DNA of 64,000 nucleotides from Sympetrum striolatum (GCA_947579665.1 OX388349.1:20492459-20556458), one strand, 5' to 3'; shown: positions 25,866 through 37,930, counted from the first letter of the stretch. Numbers and translations are program-made. Notes: a model not told the origin generated them from the letters alone.

Positions 25866-26099
25866 TCATAAGGATATACTTAAATTAGTGCCAATACTCA
25901 GCGAGCTTATATTATTATGTCATTTCAGGCATGATAAAGACTGTGAAAAAAAGTAAATGAAAGATACACTTTTCTCTAACCTGTGCCAAAACATTTCATT
26001 TATTAGAATATGGATGTAGAAAGCCTGTTAATTATTCCACAGTACATATATCTGCGACTTACACGATCTTTTCATTTTACTATAGATAACCATCGCTAC

Positions 26100-26660
26100 C
26101 ACAGTTCTGACTAATTAAAGTCCCAACGCAAAGCGTGATAAATCACCGCCGCAAGCAACTCCTGCACTCCGCAAACTCTTTTTCATAACGACCGCACTTA
26201 ATTGAGCAAGAAAAATATATCGAGAAGTAAAACCGAGGGAATCTCCGCAAAGAAAATTCGATTGTGGTGCCACCGGCGGGAATAAAAATATCCGGAAAAG
26301 CGACTTTAAGTCTTTGGGAAGCGTTTCTGCTCTTGTCAAAGGAGAGAGACTTCAAACGTCATCAAAGAATTCCGATGGGGGAGGGAGAAATTATATTTTT
26401 AATTTAATGAAAGGGATTTTCGCGAATCCTCGGATGGAGAGAAAAGAAGGGAAAGACAAATGAGAAAGGATTATATTGTTTCTAAGAAGGAACACTCGGT
26501 TTGAGTAGACTCGGCCCTTTGTGCCTTCCTTATCCATTTTCCATCCCGAGTTAAATAAGTACGTTTTTTAAAGACGACGGGTCGATTTGAACCAATTCGT
26601 TTCTGCGATGAGTAATTTTATTTATGTATGATCGGATTCTATAACAACCGTAGTTGGCAA
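26100..26660. other. GC-richer island
   Basis: CpG-bearing sequence around 26120-26340 (CACCGGCGGG near 26271) then a purine-rich arm (26370-26470). Minus-strand frames of 74 and 70 codons overlap in different phases, indicating composition. Confidence 0.3.
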
Positions 26661-26743
26661 CTTACGTTCTATACTATAAAACAAAGGAAAATATGAAATT
26701 CATAGAGGCCAAAATTTTAGCCCACTTCTTCCTTTTTCCTTGG

Positions 26744-26771
26744 CTTGAAGATAGCTGTTACTAGCCGAAAC
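26744..26771 (+). other. Hammerhead-like TTGAAGA...GAAAC motif
   Basis: The segment reads CTTGAAGA, a short variable part that could form a weak 3-bp stem (GCT/AGC), then CGAAAC. A hammerhead ribozyme core is CUGANGA, stem II, GAAA. Here the first core base is T instead of C, so an active ribozyme is unlikely. The second instance at 38483-38512 has the same order. Such motifs are known in Penelope-like and other retroelements, so a relic is possible. Confidence 0.25.
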
Positions 26772-26799
26772 TAGTCGCCACTGAAACCCCTAATTGAGA

Positions 26800-27049
26800 A
26801 GAATAAAAGTTAACGTTTTTTAAACCCTATTTTATTTAACAATTCTTCCAAAGAAAATAATACAGTAAAAATAAAAAAATAACAGATATATTTTTTATAT
26901 TACAATACAAAGTGTATATGTATTGAACGTGTTTTTGATACGTGATCAAACACGTGATACGTTACAAACACATAAACTCGAAGTCTAACCGGCACATTTT
27001 TGCGGAAAGGACATGATTTGCTGTTTACTCGTGATATTTATTACTTTTC
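26800..27049. other. AT-rich non-coding stretch
   Basis: Nothing definable except a short repetition of ACACGTGATACG/ACGTGATCAAACACGTG near 26940, a small palindromic phrase. Confidence 0.35.
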
Positions 27050-27375
27050 CAAAATGAATAATTGCAGTTTTTCTTGTTATTGATTTTATTTTACGTAATA
27101 TTGTGATTATTGCTTATGTAATTTATATGTTGTGCACTGCTTTTTTTACATATTTTAGCTTGTAATATCAGAGATTGGGCAGGTTTTTCACTCGTGTTCT
27201 GTTTTAGGGGAGTTTTTCTGCACTATATCTTTTTCCTAAGATATACTTAGGTTTATTTTGTACCCACTTCTTCTAAAGCTTTAGTCTTTTTGTATATTCA
27301 CTTACACATGAATTATGTTATCAATATCATCGACGATATGTTCGATGGAAGAAAAGACTCTTCAGTCCCAACGTT
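27050..27375 (+). mobile_element. Non-LTR retrotransposon 3' region, copy C (decayed)
   Basis: GGCAGGTTTTTCAC at 27178 and the following segment match copy A (10469 onward) through TTTTCTGCA, TTTTTCCT, CTTAGGTTT and CCCACTTCT. Farther on, CGATGGAAGAAAAGAC and CAGTCC (27342-27368) parallel the AAGA-GAGAC...GTCT stem of copies A and B. No GAATAAAG or (TTA)n tail is left, so the 3' end is decayed or deleted. It is clearly more diverged than A and B are in their shared part. Confidence 0.5.
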
Positions 27376-28200
27376 ACCTCGAAAACCTTATAGAGATGAA
27401 ACAAGACTAAGAAATCCATGAATTGATTTTTTTCGCTTCAGGAGCCTAAGAAACCTAAGAAAAAATAAAGGAAGAAAAAATGAAGTGTACTGATATATGA
27501 GTGTAGTTTAAATACGGAAAAGGGAGTTAAGCTGACAAACTAAGTTGACGATGAAGTTTTGGAGATGGAAAATAGGAATCTGTTTTTATCGATGGATAAA
27601 ACAGAGGTTGAAGAAATAAATATATGATATAATGATATGGCTGGATAGCTAGGTAAAGTACTCGAAAAAAAATTTGAGGGAAACGACGGAGGAGGTCAAA
27701 TACAACCCATTGTTAAATGTGAATGCTTTTGCGGGTTTTGCTTATCAGAAACTCATGACAGAGTACTCGAGCTATATTTCATTATAATTGGATATTTTTC
27801 AATAGTTGAAAAAAGAAGAAAAACTGTTTTCTTCTGTGTTAATTTTTTATTTATTTGTCCTCGTACTATGCTGTATTCATTATTTATTTAAACTATATAA
27901 TCTGCAATACGTGTACGTTGCCTATAACCTTTTAGGATTTATCAATATTGGTGACTGAAGATAATACCTCCATAATACACCTGTGATTCAATTTAGGAAA
28001 TATTTTGATACGAACACTTTCGTATCTAAATACGTAAATGAAAATAAAATAATTTTAACCTGAGATACACAGTGATTTGAAATAAAATAAGGAAGAGTAG
28101 AATAGAAGAAGATAGAAGATGACCGAATGGAGATTAAAATCTACATTTCTTGGTGTTGCCTGAAAGATGCAAAAAAGAGCGTACATGGAAAGTATCTTAC
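27376..28200. other. AT-rich non-coding stretch
   Basis: I found nothing supportable. A/T-rich with several AAGAAG and AAATA runs. Confidence 0.45.
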
Positions 28201-28204
28201 CATT

Positions 28205-29085
28205 AAGAATGATTTAACTTCCTCGCAATCAACTGATTAGCGAATGACCCAATTACGTCGAACGAAACGAAGGCGTTGACGGAGCTTACAACGACCAAAG
28301 AGAAGTGGAGACGGCGTATTCCAATCTCGAGCATTTTCCTCAAGGATATTCCAGAAACCGATGTTCCCGAAAGAGAGGCATTCCTATCAGTTTAATGGAC
28401 GCGTCGCCACTAATTTGCGCGAGTAGCCGAGGAATCAATCGCCTCAATTAAAATCAATCTTCGCGTCATTTCGGAGACGATGCAAAATTCATCGGCGCAA
28501 AAAATTCAATCAGCGGCCGAGCCTCGATTCCGATATCAAACGACGGCAAAAAAACGCAAAAACAACCGAAATGCGATTCCCGCTCCTTTCTCGTCGACCA
28601 ATCGCCTTTATTTACAGAGGGGAAAATGGCGTCGCGTTTTTTCCTCGCTGAATCGCTGTTTGATGGGAAATGAAGATTCCACGCAGCGGAGAAATTTATG
28701 CGAGGAACTCCCTTCCCTTCCGCAATCACTTAATGAGAAACACAAAGTCGTCGACGCTTTTTCTTCCATTTTTAATGCCTCCCTCCTTAGAGGACTTCTT
28801 CCCCTCCTCTTTACCGGCTGTGTCCTATTCTTTCCCGGTGGATATCTACCTAAACATCCTTCATCGCCTCCCACTCCGTCGCTATCTTTACCCATTAGTT
28901 CTCCCTCTCATTCATCTTTTTTTCGCATCTTTCTTCTTCTAATTTCCCCCTCTTTGAATCGTATCCCCCAACATTCCTTACTTTACCATTTCTTTCTCCA
29001 CTTTCTGCACAACTTTTTTTACCCTCTCGTATTTCGTCTCGTTGTATTGAATATTTCTATTGTGGTTCATTTTTCTAAATGTGCT
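28205..29085. other. Large GC-rich island with pyrimidine-rich arm
   Basis: The left part (28210-28770) is CpG-bearing and holds AAAATGGCGTCG at 28623. The right part (28770-29060) is pyrimidine-rich (CCCTCCTC, TTTCTTCTTC). The longest open frame in the window (203 codons, plus strand, 28480-29091) spans both. Its second half is S/P/L/F low complexity that follows directly from the pyrimidine tract, and a frame on the minus strand overlaps it, so I do not call a gene. Confidence 0.35.
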
Positions 29086-30170
29086 TATTAAGTATTTTCT
29101 GGGTTTTTTGCATTCGCAATGACTTATAGTTTATCCAGTCACTACTTTTTATCGGCTGTTATATACTTTATGGTTCCTGCTACCATACTCTGATGAATGG
29201 AATATTTTCATTTGTCATATGGTACAGGATAGAGAAAAAATTATCTTTCATTTTCTTTTGTCCCAATCTTGATCATGGATGTGATGAAATAAAAGCTACT
29301 AAGTTGTAATACGTTAATCTTGGCATTTTTTTAATATGTCCCTCATTTTGTTGACACATCGTAAGGCTTTGTTTGCTCATATTATGTTTCATAAGCTATG
29401 TAAGTTATATTTATTTTATATTTTCTATTTATTTAAATTTACCTGTTCCTGTACCTGCCAAAATTTTATGATTCTGATTAAAGAATCATATTAATCTTTT
29501 AATTTTATCGTTATCTAACGTATCTTATTAGCAAATCTGTATGCTTTGATTTCCGGTGAAAATTATTATTTCCTGTATTTATACCATTTCTCTTTGCCCT
29601 TAAGGGAAAAAGTCTTAAGATGTTCAAGGTATTTTAAAACAACCAAACCATCTGAATGTTCATAATTGTTGGAAGCATGCATACTAAAACTTATCTAAGG
29701 TACTAACTGGTATTACTGAAATAAAAATATTTTAATCGATATTTAATAAGATTTCTTTGCTACAAGTAAACACTGCCTAATTTATTACAATAAAATTTAT
29801 CAACTCTAATCGACTAACATTAAATGTTTTCCAGAGTATACAAGCTATTGTTTCAACTCACATAATTTTTATTTCATATTGATGAAATAATTAAATTTAA
29901 TCAATGAATAAAGATACGCAATTGAATCAATTTTTTGATGTAGAAAACTACCCTATATTTAACAATTTTACCGATACGGCGAAGAAGTTACAAGTAAATT
30001 CATAATTAACTAAACGCCCGCTAGTATTAATTACAGTAATCATATTGTTAACTTATACCGATGGAAATAAATATCAATAAAAGGCTACAATTAAATAAAA
30101 AAGAAAACATATTAGAAATAATGACTGTAAAATACTGCGACATAGATAGTCGGAAAATAATTATCGTAAT
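29086..30170. other. AT-rich non-coding stretch
   Basis: Nothing definable beyond A/T-rich sequence. Confidence 0.5.
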
Positions 30171-30710
30171 CACGATTCACCACCACTCTCCTTTCATTTC
30201 CTTCTCTTTCATCTCCTCCCTCCCCTTCCTTTAATCTCTACCTCTCCCTCCCTCCATCCCCATCCTTATCCTACCCTTCCCCGAAACTCGGCCATTAACT
30301 TCTCCGTCGTGTCTGCGCGCATCTTCATTTCAACCCTGTCCTTTGATACATCTCAGATTTCCCCCTCCCGACGGAGATTAAATAAACATCTTTCTCTCGG
30401 AACTGGACCCGGCATTATTTCTTCGGGAATTTTCTCACGTCTCCCATCTTTTCCTTTTGCGTTTCCCGCATAACGGAACGTGTGTTTCGCCTCCTCTATT
30501 TTTAGCGTTTCCGCAAATTACTCGCCGCCTGTTCATCCTCCCTTATATTGTAATGAAGTTTTTCCCTTCCTCTCCATCATAGCGGTGCCGGTGTTAATGC
30601 TTTTTTGCTCCGGGAGATTAATTTGAGAGTGTACATTCCCCGTAAGCTGCGAGCTCTATCTACGATATGCGGTCGTCATAAAAGTCGGCTTAATCTATTA
30701 GATTGTGAAT
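30171..30710. other. GC-rich pyrimidine-biased island
   Basis: A near-pure pyrimidine tract at 30181-30290 (CTCCCTCCCTCC type) is followed by CpG-bearing sequence to about 30680. No frame exceeds the reporting length here. It may bind GAGA-type factors on the opposite strand. Inference only. Confidence 0.35.
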
Positions 30711-31834
30711 AAACCGTACCTAACCTTTTTTAGGTAACTTGAAATATTATCAGGCGAACTATTCACGTATGCTCTAAATTAGTTGCGGAATATATTTCAT
30801 ATTTGTTGTGGAATAACTTTCAAGAAATTTGTTCTGATAAATAATATTGGAAATTTGCAGTAAATCAATTAAAAATTTAGATTTGTTGAATATAAAACAT
30901 TTCAGGGGCAATAATTATAACGGTTACTATATTTAAACTCTCAGTTTTGCTTGGTGCATTTTCGTGATTTCAAGAAATATATTTACATTAAAAGTAGTCA
31001 CTATGTTGAAGAAATATTTTATCTCGCTTATCAATCTACAATTACTGGCGATATTTCTAAAGCCCTAGTACGTAAAGTCCACGTATTATGATGATATTTT
31101 TTCATAGTACCAAAGTTTTTGATGCAATTCGGTAGCGATTCCAGTAACGTCTCACATATTATTGTACTTCACATCCAGATGACTGTAAGGGAATTGTATT
31201 TGAATAATTTATACACAAATACCATATTTAAAGAAATTGAGGTCGCAAGATAACCGTTAACATCCGCAAATATGAGAGTTAAAGATAGAATTTAAATATA
31301 AGATAAAAGAATATTAGAATATCGGAAGGTTGAAGTTTTCAGCGCAAGCCTCTTTACCGAGAAAGTTTCAAGAAAAGGTATAAATAAAATAAAAATTTAA
31401 ACGAGCGAATTTAATTTCATTTCTTGGAAATATTCCATTGAAAGTATTATGTTCAGTACTATGTCATAGTATTTGGTACATTAAAATATACATATTGTGT
31501 TATTACGTATATGAATTATTACTAAAATTGTAATATCAATAGTATTAGGTAATATTAAATAGCTAAGTACATGGTATTAATTTATCGAGGACCTTTATGC
31601 AATAAAAGTTTCTATAAATATTCAAAATTTCAGTGATTCCATAGGTATTAATGAATGACATTATATGTGATCACTGTATAGATTTTACTTATGTTTAGCA
31701 CTGTTACAGTAACTTATACTGTTATAGATGGGAAACTCAGAGCATCCTTCTTCATTGTTGTTCAATGTTTCCACTGACGTTATCAAATATAGATAACGTT
31801 GCAGGTTTAATTAGTGAGGTGTATTAGGGAAGAC
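30711..31834. other. AT-rich non-coding stretch
   Basis: Nothing definable. A/T-rich with a few palindromic dozens such as ACTATGTCATAGT near 31459. Confidence 0.45.
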
Positions 31835-32145
31835 GTTTTTACCACACCCTCCAAATTTAGAAAACGCACTGTGAATTTATCTTGAGGAATTGCGTTTCTT
31901 TGTCTGCACATAGCCGACGCGTCTCCATTAATCGGTTAAGAGGAGGTTTTGGTAATGAGCGCGTGTGTGTTGTCTCAGTCGTAACAAACGTAGGCTCTCC
32001 TTGGGGGAGAAAGGCGCAGCTGGGGAACATCTTCAATGGAGAAAAAGATCCAGGGGAGCTCGTAAGTGAAGGCAGAAAACACAAATTACAATCTCTGGTT
32101 TACAATTTCATGTTCTCTTTCACGTCCTGTCACTCTGGTTAAGAG
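31835..32145. other. Small GC-richer island
   Basis: CpG-bearing, with overlapping plus (86 codons) and minus (75 codons) frames over the same bases. Neither has a recognisable motif. Confidence 0.3.
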
Positions 32146-32302
32146 AATGTGTCTCTAAAAATGATATTTTCCAGGCAGGCACTAGTATCCCTCCGAGTTT
32201 AACATGGAAGCTAAATTAATCTGTGTCATTACATATGTGAACTCATGTATAAGAATCGGAGGATATAATTTTATCTATGATAATATGTATTAATGTATTT
32301 TT

Positions 32303-33220
32303 ACTTTCACCCTATACGTAGCATAGAGAAAGTATTGTATTCGCAAAAAAATTCGACCTTCAGATTTTGACGGAAATAGTTTACGGAAATAGTATGTTTT
32401 GGGACCCATAGAGCTCATTTTTGCTATTTTCCCGAACATGTCTCTCTGTGTGTCTGTGTGTATGTTTGTCTGTGTGCCTGTGTGTCTGTTTGTCTGTGTG
32501 TCTGTCTATGGTAAAAATGTTTGTGTGCGCTCTATCTTAAAAAGTAATTATCCGGTCATTTCCAAATTTCATATTTAGTATTTTCCTAACAATGCCAAAA
32601 GTTGGTTAGTTTTTGGTGAATATCGCTTAACCGGAAGTTCCGGTTTAACCGGAACAAAATATTGTTTCTTTAATATCATTGTCAGAATGCAATGTAGGTA
32701 TATACAATTACATACAAAAGTTATAGATAATGTACTTTACTAAACCTTTTGTATGAAACATATTTTTTCGTAACACCGATTCTTTATGAGTTATTCTTGA
32801 ATAATGGTTAACCGGAAGTTGTTGTTTATCCAGAAATGGAGGTTTTTCATACATATCTCTGTCAAAATGCAATGTTGGTATACATATATAATTACACACA
32901 AAAATTATAGAAAATTTACTTTATTACAACTTTTGTATGAAACATGTTTTTGTAACACCGATTGTTTAGGAGTTATTTTTCAATAATGGTTAACCGGAAG
33001 TTGTTGTTTATCCAGAAATGGAAGTTTTACAAACATATCTCTGTCGGAATGCAATGTACGTGTATACAATTATGTACCAAAGTTATAGATAATGTACTTT
33101 TGTATGAAACATTGTCCTGTAACACTCATTGTTTAGGAATTATTTATATATTACCGGCATAGGCTTCTGTTTTTAATAAATATGGAGAAAGTAAGGTGTT
33201 GGCCACATCAGATTTTTTAA
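32303..33220 (+). mobile_element. Unclassified interspersed repeat family, copy 2
   Basis: Same architecture as copy 1: an ACTTTC...GAGAAAGT hairpin at the left end (32303-32333), a shared stretch with TTTTGGGACCCATAGAGCTC, a TG/TC-rich run (32440-32515), GCGCTCTATCTTAAAAAGTA, three internal units starting TTAACCGG at 32627, 32808 and 32990, and a right end with GGAGAAAGT (33184-33192) and GGCCACATCAGATTTTTT. It differs from copy 1 by one extra internal unit and a longer TG/TC run. Its short frames are shadows of the repeats. A small internal duplication (GACGGAAATAGTTTACGGAAATAG) of about 12 bp is seen near 32370-32392. Confidence 0.87.
32627..33160 (+). repeat. Internal about 181-bp repeat, 3 units
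   Basis: The starts of TTAACCGG are at 32627, 32808 and 32990, offsets 181 and 182. Units 2 and 3 both read TTAACCGGAAGTTGTTGTTT, whereas unit 1 has TTAACCGGAAGTTCCGGTTT. This suggests the newest unit arose by duplicating the one next to it. Confidence 0.88.
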
Positions 33221-34544
33221 ATCTGAATAAGTAATTCAACATTAAAGAATATGACTTTGGCTTCCTTCTTTCATAAATGTGCATACTGAAAATGATTTCG
33301 CATAATCTCCTGTAAACTTAAAAATCATTCTCTCACCATACATCTCTTTAAAATGCCTTAATTCTTCACTTCTTTCAAATCTGATAATTGGGCACAGTAA
33401 GTAATAAATCAGGGTAAAATTTGTCGAGAAGAAGTTAAAATAGGATGGCTGCGGCAAACGGGAAAATTGTCTATGGTAGGATGTGATAATGACAATGAAA
33501 TGACAAGAGTCCATTGAGCAAGCAGTCACAAAAAGATACGTATTCATTTGAGAAAATGAAAATTAGGGTTAAAACTCCTAAAGTGAATTTACATCACTGC
33601 AATGTTTCATAATCATATTTGGGTCAACTCATAGTAACGAGTTTTTTTATAGGCCTAAATTCTCAGTGTAGAATAAAATCATAGATCTGTCTCCATTTCC
33701 TTTTTATGTAAAAATATATATTCTGTAGCAGCTAAGTTACACTCATCATATAATATATCATCCCTTCGCTTGAAATATTTCCAATGATATGGTACAACCC
33801 TCCTCTACCACGTTTCTTGACTTCACCTTAATGCTCTTCAGTACCACGAACTACCAAGGTCTGAGCAGAGGGCTATAACGTACATTGTGTAGCAATATAA
33901 TCGTAGTAATTCTTCTTCAATATCTAACTCTCATTTTTCTGTAGAATACCATGAAAGTTGAAATCTGAGTAGATGTTAAGTGATCAGTAAGTCCTGATGA
34001 AATGCAGTGAGAATAAAAAATGAGGATCATGGATGCAAGAGGAGTATTTTTAGAAAAAAGAGTATTTTTAATATACCATTTAATTCTCTGTGTAAAAAAT
34101 ATTGGTAATCTTGATTTGATGAGAGTTGACAATTTATCTGTAATTATTTCATAGCTGACCGAAACACAAAGATTAACGTAGCATTCGTAGGGATATTTAA
34201 ATTATTTGTACGAGAAAGATGATATAAACTTTTTAACTAATATATATATATAATCGATGGACCAAATCGTACCTATAACTTTAAGTATCAAGTATCAAGA
34301 AATGGATGTCCAAATATTTGAAAATACTAAAAAACCTATGCACTACATTTGTAGCCATACTATTTCTGCATTTTTTAGGTAATTTGATTTATATAAAAAT
34401 ACTAGTGTTTGCAGGACAGATTACAATTCATAACAGTGATGCAGCTTTATGATTTTTAAAATATGTATTTTGCAGGTTTCTCCATATTTTATAACAATAA
34501 TAGTTCTTTATTCCAGCGAAATTGAAACTAGAAGTCTCTTTCTC
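33221..34544. other. AT-rich non-coding stretch
   Basis: No gene. A (TA)n microsatellite lies at 34240-34254. The 101-codon minus frame at 33242 shows no recognisable domain. Confidence 0.45.
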
Positions 34545-35275
34545 CCATCTAATCCATGATTTCCATCCCTACTTATCGATAGTACAACTAAATTATAGAA
34601 ATCACAAGCTTGTCGATTTTGACAAATAAATTTAATATTTTAATTATCACAAGGAATAATGAACACTAAACAGAGATGAAATCTCTAAAAACCTTATTCA
34701 ACAAAGAAAAAAGATGAGAACGCATTTTAAGTAACAGCATTTCATTTTCTTTTATGAATGTCCCATGATTTCCATCCTTATTTATACGTGATGGAACCAC
34801 GCTATCACCAACTGTTGAATTTCAACAAATAAATTTAATATTTTAAGTATTGTTAGGGGACATACAAACTAGAGTTGAGTAAAACAAAAAGAGTTGAAAA
34901 CTCTAAAAAAATATTCATCAAAGACAAAAGATTTATACCCATTTCAAGAAAAAGCTATTTCATTCTTTCATACAACCAGAAATGCTCATTGCCCGGATTA
35001 ATACCCAGAAACTTGGGTAGAAATCATTAAATAAGAGCATTTAATTTTCTTTTATGACTGTCCCATGATTTCCATCCTTATTTAAACGTATTAAAACCAC
35101 GTTATATAATACACAAACTGTTAAATTTTGACAAATAAATTTGAAATTTAAGGACAGTAATGAATTACAAATACTGAACGAAGTTGCAATCACTGAGGAC
35201 CTTATTCAACACCGACAAAAGATTGGAACCCATTTCAAGTAATAGCATTCCATTTTCTTTGCAACCAGAGTGCTC
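34545..35275 (+). repeat. Degenerate tandem array, about 3 units of 210-300 bp
   Basis: CATGATTTCCATCC recurs at 34555, 34764 and 35064. Each time it is followed by a TTTGACAAATAAATTT-type line, a run with ACAAAAGAT or AAAAAGATG, then a CATTT(C)AAG(T)AA...CATTTCATTTTC line. The middle unit is about 90 bp longer because it contains TGCTCATTGCCCGGATTAAT, a phrase that also closes unit 3 (35270 onward). Identity between units is moderate, so the array is old. Confidence 0.8.
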
Positions 35276-35890
35276 ATATGCCCGGATTAATACAGCAGTT
35301 GACATTCGTTCTCCACAGAAACGCAGAATCGGCTCCCGGAAGATCACTTACAATAATCTCCACCGCCGGGATGAAAGCATGGAGACTAATCAGCGATGAT
35401 AGGGCTGATATAGCACGGCCCATTAGGAGAAGAGGTATAATCGCTCGGATTCCCTTTCGGAACAAAAATCCACGTTTCATTGGCCTTTGTGATGCCCTCG
35501 CCTTCAGAGAGAGCCAAAGATTGAACTTCGGCAAATGAGAGTGGATTCGCAGCAAGAAGTCGCGGGCAGAAACAAAAGACAACCGCGCAGCGTCGGACCC
35601 ATTCTCTTTTTCTTTTCCCTCACTTTCTGCCATTTTGGGCCCCAGAATGAAAACTTCCCGAGGGGCACTGAGGAGATTAATTAAACATGTTTTCGAGACG
35701 CTATAAACTAAAAAAAATGAGGAACGCTGCGCGAAGAGACTCCTTGGAGCATTACCAGATAATTATTTTGCAGAAAGTGCGAGAGAGGGTAAACAGAAGC
35801 GATGCAGTTGTGTGCATTTCGACGGATTCTCTCGATTTTTTGTTCTCACTCTTCCATCTCCATCCCTTATTCGGTGTTCATCCTCTATAT
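35276..35890. other. GC-richer island
   Basis: CpG-bearing, opening at the edge of the tandem array. Opposing frames (86 codons plus at 35278, 119 codons minus at 35274-35633) cover the same bases without recognisable motifs. A TGCCATTTTGGGCC core at 35630 reads AAAATGGCA in reverse. Confidence 0.33.
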
Positions 35891-35904
35891 GTATTTACTG
35901 CATC

Positions 35905-36175
35905 TATTTATATATATATATATATCACTGTATTTATAAACTACAACTGCATATATAGTTGTATTTATAAACTCCATCCATACTAATGTGATAATAGATG
36001 GGGCTAAGCTTGGTGGTACTGATTGTTGTAGATATTGTCCATCCTTCGTATGTGTAAACTATACCTATCTATATATATCACTATATTTATAAAATATAAC
36101 TACATATATCTATATTCATAAACTACATCTGTATATGTGATAATGGATGGCGATAAACTTAGTGGTATTGATTGA
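35905..36175. repeat. About 153-bp tandem duplication with (TA)n
   Basis: Unit A (35905-36025) and unit B (36058-36174) align at an offset of about 153 bp. Shared landmarks are TATATCACT, TATTTATAAA, a CATATAT line, ATGTGATAATGGATGG-like text and TTGGTGGTACTGATTG-like text. Unit A starts in a (TA)n run. Several substitutions show it is not recent. Confidence 0.8.
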
Positions 36176-37014
36176 CACAGAAATACAGTGCAACAGACTT
36201 CAATAAAAACATGTTACAATGTCTTTCTATATATTTATATGTAAATATTAAAACTAACGTAATAAGTTTTTTCTCTATCGAGAGATCCAGATTGTAAAAT
36301 CCATACAAAGAGATTTACCTTCAAAGTTATTCCAATATAGTTGTTTGATATTCAAGTTTATATAAAAATTAACGACATACAGTAGCCAAGGAAATAAATC
36401 CATAGTGAATATCTTTTGTCAATAATATCTATTGATCAATATCAGTGAACATCTATGATCTTTATACGTAATGATAACCTATACTAAAGCTCTTGCTGAT
36501 AATTAAGTAATAGTTTCTAGGAGAATTTTAGTGGTAAGATATAACATCCGCGAAAAGGGAAGCTTCGTATCGTTATGAATTTTTTTTTTATTTTAAAGTA
36601 AAATAAAGCATAGCTTTACACTTAGTATAAATAAAAAATGTAATAGTTAATAGAAGTCATCATAATTTTACTTTATAATATATTCACCTCTAATAGTTTT
36701 ATAATATTTATATTTCTTTGAATCATTAAAAATATAAATAGCACCGTCTCATGAATTTGAGCGAAGACTTTTTCAACTGCTTGAGGCAAAAAATGAGTAC
36801 GTTATTTTTTTATCCTTTTCAATCTCATAGCTCATTTTTCTGTGTTCACATTTTTAGAATATTATTCTTCCTATTACACTATGCTTTAGGGTAAGCTAAG
36901 TAACTATTTCGTATGAATATAAGAGGCGTCGAAACAATTACAGAAGAAATAGAACTGTGTCAAAATACTGAGGCTAAATACTCCTATTGAAAACTTACAG
37001 TTATCTTATAGAGA
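36176..37014. other. AT-rich non-coding stretch
   Basis: Nothing definable. Confidence 0.45.
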
Positions 37015-37072
37015 TTCTCGATCTGATTCCCGATTCCTGATACAGATCCCGATTCCGATCTGAAAATTTGGG
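37015..37072. repeat. Short GATTCCCGATTC repeat cluster
   Basis: Variants of GATCCCGATTCC recur four or five times in about 58 bp (CGATCTGATTCCCGATTCC, then CAGATCCCGATTCCGATCTG). The right part is a partial palindrome (CAGATC...GATCTG, 37043-37062). Confidence 0.7.
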
Positions 37073-37209
37073 ATCATTAAATATAATAATGTCCTTTATT
37101 TTAAATTTCTATACTTTACACGGTTTGGAATTATTCTGAGATTTTCATGGGAAGACACTTATATCAGTTTTCAAATTTGTAGTAAATGCTGCGATTAGCC
37201 GGAGTGTGT

Positions 37210-37930
37210 CGTAAAGAAAAAAATCACCAAATTAATCCCTCATTATTCCCAATGCGTATCCAAGGGATGCAGATGTTGACGCCATCGCGACAACTTGAAA
37301 AGAGTCCCCACCACTCTACATAATGCCGTGAAAACATTCCGAAGATACTCATTCCGACGCGAAATCATCATTAATTACCAGAAAAGCGATGGCGCTGATG
37401 GAGAGAAGCAGTCGAAATTAAAAAAGGAAGAGCGAAAGAACCGTTATTAGGCCTCGCGAGATAATGAGAGCGCTTTAGCTGGAGGACTAATCATGCAGAG
37501 CTATAATATCGCAGCATCGATATTAGTTCCACTGTTTGATTCCACAATGCGTCTGCCATTTGAAGCTCGTTTCACTTTCCCCTAGGAGTGCATAGGACGG
37601 GTGGGGAATCATTAGAGGAAAGCACGGGGACGATGAAAGGGCAAAAAATGCACGGAAAACAAAGGAGGGAGGCAATGCGAAATGTTTGAGAGGGGTTGAA
37701 AACTACTCTAGGTAATTTCTTATCGCTCTCTCACCTCTGGGGTGGAGAGGGGGAGGGAGGGGAGGGAGATATTGCTTCAGAGGGAGGTGTCGGGAGTTGG
37801 TGGCGTCCGATAAGGGGAGGAAGTGGGGTGGGAAAGAGGAATCGAGAGCTGATGTCGAGATCGGCTGCTTTCCTTGATGAAAGAAAGAGGAAAGGTTATT
37901 ACTTCTGGAGGCAATAACGTGAGCAACTAT
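37210..37930. other. GC-rich island with purine-rich arm
   Basis: CpG-bearing left part with GACGCCATCGCGAC at 37279 and GCGATGGCGCTGATGG at 37386. A strongly purine-rich right part runs 37590-37870 (GGGAGGGAGGGGAGGG). Frames on both strands across the purine run are glycine/proline-rich by composition. Confidence 0.35.

Noticed and set aside
28480..29091. 203-codon plus-strand open frame
   Set aside because: Half of it is S/P/L/F low complexity dictated by a pyrimidine tract, opposing frames overlap it, and no domain is recognisable.
32708..33162. Several 60-66-codon frames with the shared text NRKLLFIQKW
   Set aside because: They are repeated translations of the internal units of the mobile repeat, not paralogous genes.
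34545..35275. CRISPR-like spacing of repeated phrases
   Set aside because: Units are long, degenerate and have no short constant direct repeats with unique spacers; the DNA is eukaryotic.
35274..35633. 119-codon minus-strand frame
   Set aside because: Overlaps an 86-codon plus-strand frame through the same island; no recognisable family.
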